20,301 nt of DNA from Porticoccaceae bacterium UBA2002. GTDB taxonomy: Bacteria; Pseudomonadota; Gammaproteobacteria; Pseudomonadales; Porticoccaceae. Position 1 is the first letter of the stretch; each line of letters begins with the position of its first letter. Shown here piece by piece: positions 8,843 through 17,176 of the stretch. The translations under genes and the position numbers were made by a program. The DNA lies in NCBI GenBank assembly GCA_002334915.1, contig DDCQ01000044.1, forward strand, positions 1-20,301, given 5' to 3'. The notes under the pieces were generated by a model. It was not told where the DNA came from and searched no databases. It saw only the letters and a program-made list of their open reading frames with translations.

Positions 8843-8958
8843 AGACGTTTTTTAACCTCGAAATAGACCTCCGAAGTATAGGAAAAAGTAGCCCCATAAA
8901 TGTTGATGACCATCACAGGCATACTGAGAACTGGTCGGCCGTTTATTTGTTAATAGGC

Positions 8959-10440
8959 CTAAAGCTGACTGTGCATCTGGTCGAACTGCTTAACCACGAC
9001 TGGGTTTAGACTGCTTTTACTGATCAGGCTAGTAACAACAATAGCCAAAAGGGCAAATATAAAACCCGGAACCAGAGCATATAGATCAAAAAGCCCGCCC
9101 TCTAATCCAGACCAGAGCACCACAGTTACCCCTCCGGTAACCACACCAGCCAGTGCGCCAGCCGCAGTCATACCACGCCAGTAAAGACTCACCAGAATCG
9201 CAGGGCCCAGCGAGGCACCCAGACCTGCCCAGGCATAGGACACAACATCCAGCACCTTGCTATCTGGATTCATAGCCAGAATCGTGGCCAGCAGCGCCAG
9301 TACCACCACTGCAATACGCCCTACCTGCAGACGCTTTTCTGCAGTTAATTCCTGTTTGGTAGCCAGTGGATAGAGGTCTTCAGCCAGAGAGGCCGAGCAG
9401 ACCAACAGCTGCGAATCAACGGTGCTCATAATGGCAGCCAAAATGGCAGCCAGCAGCACACCGGCCACCAGTGGATGAAAAATAAGACTGGTCAGAGCAA
9501 TAAAAACCTTCTCGGAGTCCACCAGTGGCTGATCTAAAAAGGCGATACCGCTGAGCCCCACCAGTATAGCCAGCATATAGCAGAGCAGCGCCCAGAAGAC
9601 GCCAATAGCCGCAGCACTGCCCGTATCCTGAGGCGAGCGAATGGCCTTAAAGCGCGCCAGAATATGCGGCTGGCCAAAGTAACCCAGCCCCCAGCCCATG
9701 GTACTAATAATTGTCATCCAGCCCAGGGTCTGCCCCTCGGCAGAGGTAAAAATATTCAATAGTTGGGGGTTTTGCTGATCGATGCGGCCGGCAAATTCCA
9801 CAGCTCCCCCAGCCTGACTCATCACCAGCACAGGCACAGTCACCAGTGCCAGCAGCATCAGAATACCCTGAAAAACATCGGTCCAGGACACCGCCAAAAA
9901 GCCACCTAATAATGTATACAGCAGAATCAGTGCAACACTGACAAATACTGCAATCTGGTAGTCAAAACCAAATACCTCATTAAATAATTTGCCCCCAGCG
10001 ATCAGCCCGGAACCCACATAAAACAGAAAAAACAGCAGAATACTGACCGAGGCGATGGACTTGAGCCAGGGTGTAGAGTCAGCAAAGCGTCGCTGCAAAT
10101 AGGCCGGCAAGGTAACCGCATCATCAAGTTGAGCGCTGTAAATACGCAGTCGCTTAGCCATTAGCAGCCAGTTTGCCGCCACCCCAATCACCAGACCTAT
10201 AGATATCCAGGCTGCTTCCAGACCCGCCAAGTAGGCGTAACCAGGCAAACCCAACAGCACCCAGCCACTCATATCCGAAGCTCCGGCACTGATTGCTGAG
10301 ACGGCTGGCGATAACTGACGGCCCCCAAGGAAATAATCCCCAGCGCTCTTGGTGCGCACATAGGCGTAGAAACCTATGCCCAACACTATGCTGACATAAA
10401 CCATAAAAGCTATAACAGTGGGTGCAGAGAGCTGCGACAT
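8959..10440 (-). CDS. putP: Sodium/proline symporter
   Basis: A 493-residue member of the sodium:solute symporter family (LeuT-like fold, 13 helices expected). FLGGRQLSPAVSAISAGASDMSGW (only its core cited as GASDMSGW) carries Asp56, equivalent to the essential Na+-binding Asp55 of E. coli PutP. AVSWTDVFQGILM, MGWGLGYFGQPHILARF and IMSTVDSQLLVCSA are further PutP signatures. It imports L-proline with Na+ for nutrition or osmoprotection. The N-terminus needs no change: ATG 10440 begins MSQLSAPTVIAF. It lies 18 bases after ttcA on the same strand, so the two may share a transcript even though their functions are unrelated. No putA is in the window. Confidence 0.95.
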   Translation of the reverse strand: MSQLSAPTVIAFMVYVSIVLGIGFYAYVRTKSAGDYFLGGRQLSPAVSAISAGASDMSGWVLLGLPGYAYLAGLEAAWISIGLVIGVAANWLLMAKRLRIYSAQLDDAVTLPAYLQRRFADSTPWLKSIASVSILLFFLFYVGSGLIAGGKLFNEVFGFDYQIAVFVSVALILLYTLLGGFLAVSWTDVFQGILMLLALVTVPVLVMSQAGGAVEFAGRIDQQNPQLLNIFTSAEGQTLGWMTIISTMGWGLGYFGQPHILARFKAIRSPQDTGSAAAIGVFWALLCYMLAILVGLSGIAFLDQPLVDSEKVFIALTSLIFHPLVAGVLLAAILAAIMSTVDSQLLVCSASLAEDLYPLATKQELTAEKRLQVGRIAVVVLALLATILAMNPDSKVLDVVSYAWAGLGASLGPAILVSLYWRGMTAAGALAGVVTGGVTVVLWSGLEGGLFDLYALVPGFIFALLAIVVTSLISKSSLNPVVVKQFDQMHSQL

Positions 10441-10458
10441 AGGTTGAATCCAAATTTA

Positions 10459-11310
10459 TTATAAGTTGATAGCGCGGATATGAGTCTCTAGTTCGTCGTT
10501 GTCGACGGGCACAGATTCACGATCTAACGCCAGCCCGGCAAAATCGAATAGTGCAGTATCAGCCAATTGAGAGGGCGACACATTCTTAATAGCGCCAAAA
10601 ATGGTATCTATACGACCAGGGAACTGTCGCTCCCACTGAATCAGCATCTCTTTAACGGCATTGCGCTGCAAGCCGTCCTGAGAACCGCAGAGATTACAGG
10701 GAATAATTGGGAACTGTTTGAGCTCGGCAAGGGCAATTAAATCAGATTCACGGCAGTAGGCCAGGGGCCGGATCAGCATATTTTTCTTATCATCGGAGAG
10801 CAGTTTTGGCGGCATGGCCTTTAGCTTGCCCTGATGAAACATATTTAAAAATAGCGTCTCAACAATATCGTCGCGGTGATGTCCCAGGGCAACCTTGGTG
10901 GCACCAATCTCCTCGGCAAAGCCATACAATGTGCCTCGACGCAGCCGCGAGCAGAGACTGCAATAGGTTTTACCCTCGGGGATCTTGCTGGTCACTATGC
11001 TATAGGTATCTTTCTCAAGAATATGATATTCAATATCCAGAGTATCCAGATAGGCGGGCAGTACCTCCTCGGGAAAGCCTGGCTGCTTCTGATCAAGATT
11101 GACCGCAATCAGCTCAAAACTGATCGGGGCATTTCTCTGCAGACCCATCAGGATATCCAGCATGGCGTAGGAATCTTTGCCGCCAGAGAGACAGACCATC
11201 ACCCGGTCGCCCTCTTCAATCATATTGTAATCAGCGATTGCACTGCCCACATTGCGCCGCAGGCGCTTCTGCAACTTATTGGCCTCGAGCTGATTCTTGC
11301 GAATAGACAT
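10459..11310 (-). CDS. ttcA: tRNA 2-thiocytidine synthetase TtcA
   Basis: A 283-residue cytoplasmic tRNA-thiolating enzyme that makes 2-thiocytidine at position 32 of certain tRNAs, using ATP and a [4Fe-4S] cluster. The conserved N-terminal [10 protein letters not shown] is followed by the PP-loop SGGKDS at residues 42-47. CSLC (117-120) and CNLC (205-208) are the two CxxC motifs expected of TtcA; the family uses three cysteines to hold the cluster. [14 protein letters not shown] is the usual core helix. Start ATG 11310 is chosen because GGCGG lies 8 bases upstream; ATG 11340 would add ten residues ([10 protein letters not shown]) with no ribosome site. The length is close to E. coli TtcA. 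It is followed by putP after 18 bases. Confidence 0.95.
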   Translation of the reverse strand: MSIRKNQLEANKLQKRLRRNVGSAIADYNMIEEGDRVMVCLSGGKDSYAMLDILMGLQRNAPISFELIAVNLDQKQPGFPEEVLPAYLDTLDIEYHILEKDTYSIVTSKIPEGKTYCSLCSRLRRGTLYGFAEEIGATKVALGHHRDDIVETLFLNMFHQGKLKAMPPKLLSDDKKNMLIRPLAYCRESDLIALAELKQFPIIPCNLCGSQDGLQRNAVKEMLIQWERQFPGRIDTIFGAIKNVSPSQLADTALFDFAGLALDRESVPVDNDELETHIRAINL

Positions 11311-11398
11311 TGATATTTCCGCCTGCTGAAAAGCTGGCATTGTAAGTGCTGAGCGCAGCTTTCACCAAGTAGGACTGGTATTTTTTTGCATTTACAAC

Positions 11399-12258
11399 CT
11401 AGGGGGACCAGCTGGTTTCCGGCGCATTTAGCCGGCTGTCAAAGCTGTAGGCAATCTCGCCCCTAAAGCCAAGTAAGTAGAGAGCCTTCATATCCTCTGC
11501 ATAATGGGCAAAAAACTTGATCATTTTTTTATCAGAGCCGAAATCCTGGCCGTACCATGCAAAAATTTGCGATGTCTCCAGCTGTTTATTTTTAAGGTGC
11601 ACTCCCCTGGGGTGATTGATAAATTCACGCACCGAGCGCTCCAAAAGCTGCTTGCTATTGACCGAGGTAAATGCCTGCTGCTGAATATTGGGACAGCTTA
11701 GAGCGGCACAGCTTAGGCCAAAAATATTTTTTTATCCTGCCACAGGGGTCGCAAAATCCTGTTTTCAATATCCTCAAGACTAAGTTTCACGCCCGCCACC
11801 CTGATTAGGTTTTTACCTTTAATTGCATCCATAGACAGAGATTTAACTGGATAATCACCCAGCACCGATCTGAGCATCAGCGCATTGTAGAGATTCAGCC
11901 AGTAAGCCTTCTGTTCTTTGCGCGAGTAATCCCGGGGGTCGAGGCGCGCCAATCCCGCAATATAGCGACGTAACTTTTTACTGTCACCGCTGCTGACATC
12001 TGCATATCGGAAACGATTAATTCCTGAAGGATGATCTACGATCACATAGGTGGCTAACAATTTATCAAAGGAGCCATGATCTATACTGGCTGCATTGCTT
12101 TCATTGCTCTGGTCCCAGAATGACCAATAATTCGTCTTGATATTCGCCCCGGCGCTCTTTGATACAGCTACAGCGTCCATTGACAGACCCACAGCGATTG
12201 ATAAGGCTACAGACATAATTAGCCGTAAAGGCCATAGACAGCGGTTAAAGATGCGCAT
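11399..12258 (-). pseudogene. Secreted DUF547 protein, interrupted by a one-base frameshift
   Basis: The first frame (ATG 12258 to stop 11715-11713) encodes a signal peptide (MRIFNRCLWPLRLIMSVALS) and most of a DUF547 domain: DYSRKEQKAYWLNLYNALML, DIENRILRPLWQDKKIF. The expected next motif, family-typical NCASIGCPN, lies in the adjacent frame as GLSCAALSCPNIQQQAF. That frame continues with REFINHPRGVHL and ends at 11399. One added base near the plus-strand run of seven T (11727-11733) or the neighbouring A run (11720-11724) joins both parts into a complete 286-residue protein. GGAG seven bases before ATG 12258 supports this start over 12270. DUF547 has no firmly established role that I can state. 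The break may be a real mutation, a sequencing error in a homopolymer, or slippage. Confidence 0.85.
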
Positions 12259-12412
12259 AATAAACTCCATTTTTTATGCTGAACTTGTTTGCCATTTAAA
12301 TAGACAAAGCGAGCAAAGAATGGCTTTATTCGACGACTTTAGGTAGTCTGCGACGCCATCCAGTTTTGATAACACTGATCACCGATTCCAGTCCAGTGGA
12401 GACCCAGATACT

Positions 12413-13714
12413 TTGAACTCGATCACTCCTACCTCTGAACAACAGTCACAAGTTTTGCTCAATGACCAAAAATATGTCTGGCACCCCTACTCGTCCCTCA
12501 GCAACCCAATTCCGGCCTATGAAGTCGTCTCAGCCGAGGGTGTAATGCTTCGCCTGGCCGATGGTCGCGAGCTTATCGATGGCATGTCGTCCTGGTGGTG
12601 CACAATCCATGGTTATAACCATCCAGTGTTAAATAAGGCCGCGGTGCAACAGATCGAAAAAGTCAGTCATGTGATGTTTGGTGGTATCACCCATGCGCCA
12701 GCGGTAAATCTCTGTAAAAAATTGGTGTCCATCACGCCAGAGGGGCTGGATAAGGTCTTTCTGGCAGACAGTGGCTCTGTGGGCGTGGAAGTGGCGATTA
12801 AAATGGCATTTCAGTACTGGATTTCTCAGGGTCAGCCAGAAAAAAACAAGTTACTCAGCCTGCGCAATGGCTACCATGGTGATACCTTCGCTGCCATGTC
12901 AGTCTGCGATCCAGTCACGGGAATGCACCATTTGTTTGATCAGGTGCTACAAAAAAATTACTTTGCGCCTGCACCTAAAACTGCATTTGATGATCTGTGG
13001 GACGAACAGGATATCGCCGAGTTTAGTCAGATTATCCACGACAAAGGTGAGGAATTAGCCGCAGTGATACTGGAGCCCATTGTTCAGGGTGCCGGGGGTA
13101 TGCGCTTTTATTCGCCCCAGTACTTAAAGCGTGTACGAGAACTGTGCGACGAACACAATGTGTTATTAATTGCCGACGAAATTGCCACCGGCTTTGGTCG
13201 CACCGGAAAATTATTTGCCTGCGAATGGGCCGATATTTCACCGGATATTATGTGCCTTGGCAAAGCGATTACCGGCGGTTATATGACATTGGCCGCAACC
13301 CTGTGCACCGATAAGGTCAGCCGCGGTATCTGCGAGGGCGAAGCGGGCTGCTTTATGCATGGCCCTACATTTATGGGCAATCCCCTGGCCTGCTCTGTGG
13401 CCAATGCCAGTATTGATTTACTGCTGGATGCCGATTGGCAAGCCAATATTCAGCGTATCCAAAGCAGATTAAAGTCCGCACTGCAGAAGTTTGCCGCTCT
13501 TGACTCCGTAGCTGAAATTCGAGCCCTGGGCGCCATCGGGGTTATTGAAATGCATGCACCGGTCAATGTTGCGGAGATACAGAAAAACTTTGTCGCCGAA
13601 GGGGTCTGGGTACGACCCTTTGGTAAACTAATCTATGTGATGCCACCCTTTATTAGCAGCAACAATGAACTGGACCAGCTGATGGATGGGGTTTACAGGG
13701 TTTTAGACAGTTAG
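12413..13714 (+). CDS. bioA: Adenosylmethionine-8-amino-7-oxononanoate aminotransferase
   Basis: A 433-residue fold-type I PLP aminotransferase that makes 7,8-diaminopelargonate from 7-keto-8-aminopelargonate with S-adenosylmethionine as amino donor, the antepenultimate step of biotin synthesis. BioA-specific features are the N-terminal VWHPYSSL, DGMSSWWCTIHGYNHP, HVMFGGITH and GDTFAAMSVCDP. Asp255 (ADEIATGFGRTG) contacts the PLP ring nitrogen, and Lys284 in CLGKAITGGY forms the Schiff base. HGPTFMGNPLAC is the following family motif. The start codon is TTG 12413, with GGAG about ten bases upstream; no in-frame ATG precedes the conserved region. No other bio gene is adjacent, so this is a stand-alone bioA, as is common in gammaproteobacteria. 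It ends four bases from the convergent lipocalin gene. Confidence 0.96.
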   Translation: MNSITPTSEQQSQVLLNDQKYVWHPYSSLSNPIPAYEVVSAEGVMLRLADGRELIDGMSSWWCTIHGYNHPVLNKAAVQQIEKVSHVMFGGITHAPAVNLCKKLVSITPEGLDKVFLADSGSVGVEVAIKMAFQYWISQGQPEKNKLLSLRNGYHGDTFAAMSVCDPVTGMHHLFDQVLQKNYFAPAPKTAFDDLWDEQDIAEFSQIIHDKGEELAAVILEPIVQGAGGMRFYSPQYLKRVRELCDEHNVLLIADEIATGFGRTGKLFACEWADISPDIMCLGKAITGGYMTLAATLCTDKVSRGICEGEAGCFMHGPTFMGNPLACSVANASIDLLLDADWQANIQRIQSRLKSALQKFAALDSVAEIRALGAIGVIEMHAPVNVAEIQKNFVAEGVWVRPFGKLIYVMPPFISSNNELDQLMDGVYRVLDS

Positions 13715-13718
13715 CCAA

Positions 13719-14252
13719 TTAAGGCTGGTGAGGAGCCCGCACAATCTTATCCGCCTCATAACCCAGAGAAATAACAAAGTCGATTAACTCATTGTATCTG
13801 TCCTCAGAGAAATCCAGGCTGCGCGACATAACCCACACATAGTCGCGAGCCTTGCGGCCAATCACCGTGAACTGGTAATCGGGGTCCAGATACACCACCC
13901 GATAGTCAGCCTTGATCGGCCATATAATTTGCATACCCCAGGTTGCATTAGTCTGTTTATTTTTAACAAAGCCCGTTTGCTGATGGATCTTTTTTTCACC
14001 ATCAAAACTATCGGCATTAAAAGTAAACGATGTAGCAATGGTGCCATTGTTATTGAGCCTATAGGATTCAACCGGGTTGTGAGCGCCTTTTTCAAAGACA
14101 GTAGGAATATTGGCAATCACATACCAGTCGCCCATAAAGCGAGGCAGATCCACATAGGCCACCGTTCCCATTGGCGCCTGAGCACTCATGGCAGGGTTGA
14201 TCGCGAGCATCAGAAAAACGAACAGCCCAGTCCCCCAGATTGGCTTAGTCAT
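13719..14252 (-). CDS. Periplasmic lipocalin (Blc-like)
   Basis: A 177-residue lipocalin. A signal peptide (residues 1 to about 23, cleavage likely after AMSA) precedes the lipocalin motif FMGDWYVIANIPT, with GxW at the barrel floor. Then come VESYRLNNNGTIATSFTF, TNATWGMQIIWPI, YRVVYLDPDYQFTVIGR and YVWVMSRS, which match Blc strands in order. The family binds fatty acids and lysophospholipids. Unlike E. coli Blc there is no lipobox cysteine, so the mature protein should be soluble in the periplasm. Start ATG 14252 has AAGGTGA eight bases upstream; the longer frame from 14330 lies inside the upstream gene. The start overlaps the 3' end of the DUF1295 gene by eight bases, indicating translational coupling and a shared job in lipid handling. 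Confidence 0.92.
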   Translation of the reverse strand: MTKPIWGTGLFVFLMLAINPAMSAQAPMGTVAYVDLPRFMGDWYVIANIPTVFEKGAHNPVESYRLNNNGTIATSFTFNADSFDGEKKIHQQTGFVKNKQTNATWGMQIIWPIKADYRVVYLDPDYQFTVIGRKARDYVWVMSRSLDFSEDRYNELIDFVISLGYEADKIVRAPHQP

Positions 14253-15057
14253 ATAAGTCACCTTCGACCTGCTCTCTAGGTACCCAGGGAAAAAATGAGT
14301 TGGTGCTTTGCATATAGCCCCCATAGTCATTGCGGCGCTGGGTGATACCCCGCTCCATCAGGCTAATACCCGACAGTTTGAGTAATAAAAATGTGACGAT
14401 TAGTGGCCCCAGCAGCACAAACCCATTGCCGGAGGGAATGGCAAAGATAAACCAGGCCCACCATATACAGAATTCACCAAAATAGTTGGGGTGCCTGCAG
14501 TAGCGCCAGAGGCCGGTTTTAAGAGTCTGCTCCTCGCTGACCACAAGGCGATTAAATCGATGCAACTGATTGTCGGCAACAGTTTCAAAGCTAAAACCAA
14601 ATAACCACAGAGCAGCCCCAGCAGAATGGTAGAGACTCCACTGCATATCAGCGCTGATCACAATGGCGAACAGCGAGCTAACCATCGAGGCCAAAACAGG
14701 CTGTGCCACCAGAATAAGAGAGAAACTATGCAGCCCAAAGCTACTGGAACTGTTCTCGCGCAGGGCTCTATAACGCCTATCTTCGGGCTGGTGTCGACCG
14801 CGCTTAATAGCATAGTAATTCAGACGGAGGGCCCAGCAACAGACCATAGCCAGCAGCGCTAACTGCACTGCGCCAATTGTCTGAGCATCTATTTGAAACA
14901 GCAGCGCAGCCACCATCAATAGAACCGGCCAGCTGTAGTAAATAATACTGATCTTGTGCAGATATAAGCTGATCAGCCAGGTGACACCAGCAATTGCAAA
15001 AATTGCTGGCAGAGCTTTTATCATGGTGACAAAAATAGGTGCCAGTTCAATAACCAT
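14245..15057 (-). CDS. DUF1295 integral membrane protein (steroid 5-alpha-reductase-like fold)
   Basis: A 270-residue membrane protein with about six or seven hydrophobic helices. The C-terminal half has the DUF1295 signature: ETVADNQLHRF, then GLWRYCRHPNYFGEFCIWW, and a late SLMERGITQRRNDYGGY. The motif RHPNYFGE is shared with steroid 5-alpha-reductases and isoprenylcysteine methyltransferase-like enzymes, suggesting a lipid substrate and possibly NADPH or SAM, but the reaction is unknown. From memory, gammaproteobacteria often place DUF1295 and lipocalin genes within a lipid-modification cluster with cyclopropane synthase-like genes; here only the pair is present. ATG 15057 is the first start; ATG 15024 is an alternative. 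No strong ribosome site is visible for either. Confidence 0.88.
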   Translation of the reverse strand: MVIELAPIFVTMIKALPAIFAIAGVTWLISLYLHKISIIYYSWPVLLMVAALLFQIDAQTIGAVQLALLAMVCCWALRLNYYAIKRGRHQPEDRRYRALRENSSSSFGLHSFSLILVAQPVLASMVSSLFAIVISADMQWSLYHSAGAALWLFGFSFETVADNQLHRFNRLVVSEEQTLKTGLWRYCRHPNYFGEFCIWWAWFIFAIPSGNGFVLLGPLIVTFLLLKLSGISLMERGITQRRNDYGGYMQSTNSFFPWVPREQVEGDLYD

Positions 15058-15140
15058 GGTTTTACGGGGAGCCTGGTTTTTTTATTATGCTCGGTATACG
15101 CAGATATAAGATGGCAGGATCAGTACTCGGGCAGGGTTAT

Positions 15141-15764
15141 CTAGAGTCTTTTGGATCGCGCGAGTTTCTCACTGGTATTTAGTCTCGCCAGGCTATTCTT
15201 TTTGATCAGCAGATAGGTAGAACCCACGCCGCCATGCTGGTTCTGGGCACTGTGGAAGGCCAGCACATTATCAAACTGACGCAACCAGTGATTGACACAG
15301 CTTTTAAGTCGCGCTGGCTGCTCACGGCCCTCGCCTTTACCATGGGTGACCAGCGCACAGCGCACCCCATGTTTTTGGCAGCTCTCGACAAAATCCCAAA
15401 GTGCAACTCTGGCCTGCTCTACTGTATGGCGATGGAGGTCGAGCCGCGACTGAATTTCGTACTTACCCTGACGCAGGTTCTTGTAGACTCCATGCTGTAC
15501 TCCGGGGCGAGCAAACTCCAAAAAATCGTAGGGATCCACTGGCGTGATAATACTCACCGGGTCGAGAAAGTTTGCGCTCTTTTGCTGTTCGTTTTGCGCG
15601 GCTTTGCGGCGCTCCAACACCCCTGGGGTTACCACCGCAGGCTTGGGCATATGACTGGCACCCCTGCTCTGGAGTGGCTGTATATCGTCGCCAAGCAATG
15701 CGCCAAATTCATCCTCGGTATCGGCGTTGTGCTTTTGGCTGTCCGGGTGATCAGCGGCTGACAT
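15141..15764 (-). CDS. Smr-domain endonuclease-like protein
   Basis: A 207-residue protein. The N-terminal 75 residues are polar and probably disordered. A helical stretch around VDPYDFLEFARPGVQHGVYKNLRQGKYEI leads into a C-terminal Smr domain with SRLDLHRHTVEQAR (DLH motif) and VTHGKGEG (HGxG motif). The domain ends in VLAFHSAQ and GGVGSTYLLIKK. The arrangement resembles E. coli SmrA (YdaL) more than the ribosome-rescue nuclease SmrB. Smr domains bind or cut nucleic acids; the target here is not known. ATG 15764 has AGGA eight bases upstream. It is divergent from slyD across 58 bases. Confidence 0.9.
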   Translation of the reverse strand: MSAADHPDSQKHNADTEDEFGALLGDDIQPLQSRGASHMPKPAVVTPGVLERRKAAQNEQQKSANFLDPVSIITPVDPYDFLEFARPGVQHGVYKNLRQGKYEIQSRLDLHRHTVEQARVALWDFVESCQKHGVRCALVTHGKGEGREQPARLKSCVNHWLRQFDNVLAFHSAQNQHGGVGSTYLLIKKNSLARLNTSEKLARSKRL

Positions 15765-15793
15765 TTTTTGTTCCTGAAAAAAATAATTACTGT

Positions 15794-15821
15794 ATTATGG
15801 CGCCACTTTTGGGGAGGACAA
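15794..15821 (-). promoter_or_regulatory. Possible sigma70 promoter for the Smr gene
   Basis: Minus-strand TTGTCC (15821-15816) and CATAAT (15799-15794) are 16 bases apart, a fair match. The -35 box overlaps the ribosome site of the divergent slyD, so the two genes could interfere. A plus-strand TATTAT (15793-15798) in the same place could serve slyD but has no good -35 partner. Confidence 0.3.
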
Positions 15822-15822
15822 A

Positions 15823-16308
15823 ATGCAGGTTTCCATCAACTATGTGGTCGCAGTTCACTATAACCTGAGAGACGACAAAAACGAACTTATCGATAGCACT
15901 TACGATGAGGATAAGCCTATGGTTTACCTCCATGGTCGACGGCAGATGATCGCCGGGTTCGAAACCGCAGTTGCCGGTGCAGCTGTTGGCGATAAACTGT
16001 CTTTTCAAGTTATGCCCGCCGAGGGTTACGGGCTGCGCAATGTCAACAATACCCAGCGTATTCCCAGCAAGTACCTCAAGCATGAGGGCGCACTGAGCCC
16101 CGGCAAAAATATTCATGTCAACACTGACAACGGAGTTAAACCAGGCACCATTATTAAGGTCGGCAGGTTTAATGTGGATGTGGATATGAACCACCCCCTG
16201 GCCGGTAAAAACCTGCACTTTGAAGTAGAGATTATGGATATTCGCAAGGCGACAGATGAGGAAATAACCCATGGTCATGTGCATGGCGAGGGTGGCTGCA
16301 ATCACTGA
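15823..16308 (+). CDS. slyD: FKBP-type peptidyl-prolyl isomerase SlyD
   Basis: A 161-residue SlyD/FkpB-class prolyl isomerase and chaperone. VVAVHYNLRDDKNELIDST and the MIAGFETAVAGAAVGDK segment belong to the FKBP domain. The inserted IF chaperone domain (about 75-125) includes the PAEGYGLRN and RIPSKYL stretches, and NHPLAGKNLHFEVEIMDIRKAT returns to FKBP. The C-terminal tail is short but His/Cys-rich (HGHVHGEGGCNH), a reduced version of the metal-binding tail of E. coli SlyD, which delivers nickel for hydrogenase maturation. GGGGAGG lies six bases before ATG 15823. It is cytoplasmic. Whether this short tail binds nickel cannot be read here. Confidence 0.94.
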   Translation: MQVSINYVVAVHYNLRDDKNELIDSTYDEDKPMVYLHGRRQMIAGFETAVAGAAVGDKLSFQVMPAEGYGLRNVNNTQRIPSKYLKHEGALSPGKNIHVNTDNGVKPGTIIKVGRFNVDVDMNHPLAGKNLHFEVEIMDIRKATDEEITHGHVHGEGGCNH

Positions 16309-16334
16309 TAGTCGATCAACACCCTTATTGACCT

Positions 16335-17099
16335 ATGATTGATCTGTCCTGGATACAGCTGGGTTTCGTCGCCATTATATTTATCTGGAGCGGGTTTGTG
16401 CGCTCTGGTCTGGGCTTTGGTGGCGCGCTTTTTACCCTGCCATTTCTGCTGCTGATCCATAATGACCCGCTGTTTTTTCTGCCTATTATTTCCCTGCATC
16501 TGCTGTTTTTTGCTGGCTTGACGATCATTCAGTCTGAACGCAACAGAAATGACAGCAACAGCACCAGTGTCAACTGGCAATTTGTCCGCTACTGCCTGCT
16601 GATTATGATTGTACCCAAACTGGCTGGTGTTATTGGGCTGCTGATACTGCCCACCAAGCTGATGAATCTGATTATCTTTTCGTTAATTGCGGGCTACGCC
16701 CTGACCTATATTCTCGGCAAACCCCTGCAGAGCAACAGCCGGGTAATTGATATACTGTTTCTGGTTGCCGCCGCCTATATCAGCGGAACCTCTCTGATTG
16801 GCGGCCCCCTGGTGATTGCTGTAGCCATGCGTCATATCAAACCCCATGAGTTTCGCAACACGCTATTTGTTATCTGGTGGATACTGGTCAGCATCAAGCT
16901 CGGCGCCTTTGTGATTGCTGAAGTCGATATACAGCTGCTCAATGCATTATGGCTGCTGCCCTTTGCCGGTATCGGTCATCTGATTGGCCATGGTTTTCAT
17001 CAGCAACTACTGCAGCGAGATAGCGCCAGCTTTTACAAAATTCTTGGCTGGATACTACTTGGCTCTAGCGTTGTCGGTATCTCACAGGCTCTGGCCTAG
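16335..17099 (+). CDS. TauE/SafE (DUF81) family permease
   Basis: A 254-residue inner-membrane protein with about seven or eight helices. The N-terminal SGFVRSGLGFGGALFTLPFLLL is the typical first repeat of the TauE/SafE family, and YISGTSLIGGPLVIAVAM is the matching second repeat. Members export sulfite, sulfoacetate or other small organic anions, but the substrate varies and is not indicated by neighbours. It follows slyD by 26 bases and may share its transcript. ATG 16335 has no clear ribosome site. Confidence 0.88.
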   Translation: MIDLSWIQLGFVAIIFIWSGFVRSGLGFGGALFTLPFLLLIHNDPLFFLPIISLHLLFFAGLTIIQSERNRNDSNSTSVNWQFVRYCLLIMIVPKLAGVIGLLILPTKLMNLIIFSLIAGYALTYILGKPLQSNSRVIDILFLVAAAYISGTSLIGGPLVIAVAMRHIKPHEFRNTLFVIWWILVSIKLGAFVIAEVDIQLLNALWLLPFAGIGHLIGHGFHQQLLQRDSASFYKILGWILLGSSVVGISQALA

Positions 17100-17176
17100 A
17101 GAGATCGATAACAAATCTGGCAGCAGTATCTGAATTTGCTAGTATTAAAGCTGAAGCCACAAGGATGTTGTGATCA

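Noticed and set aside
11720..11734. Classical programmed -1 frameshift site in the DUF547 gene
   Set aside because: The zero-frame bases read T AAA AAA and A TTT TTG, which do not fit X XXY YYZ, and no clear downstream stimulatory structure was seen.
12280..12312. TTGT...ACAA inverted repeat upstream of bioA as a BirA operator
   Set aside because: Half-sites match only four bases each and the overall span (about 23 bp) is shorter than the BirA operator layout.
14400..14862. Short open frames on both strands inside the DUF1295 gene
   Set aside because: They are shadows of a well-supported membrane protein and encode nothing recognisable.
15234..15868. Plus-strand open frames of up to 175 codons opposite the Smr gene
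   Set aside because: The minus-strand frame carries a clear Smr domain with family motifs; the plus-strand translations have none.
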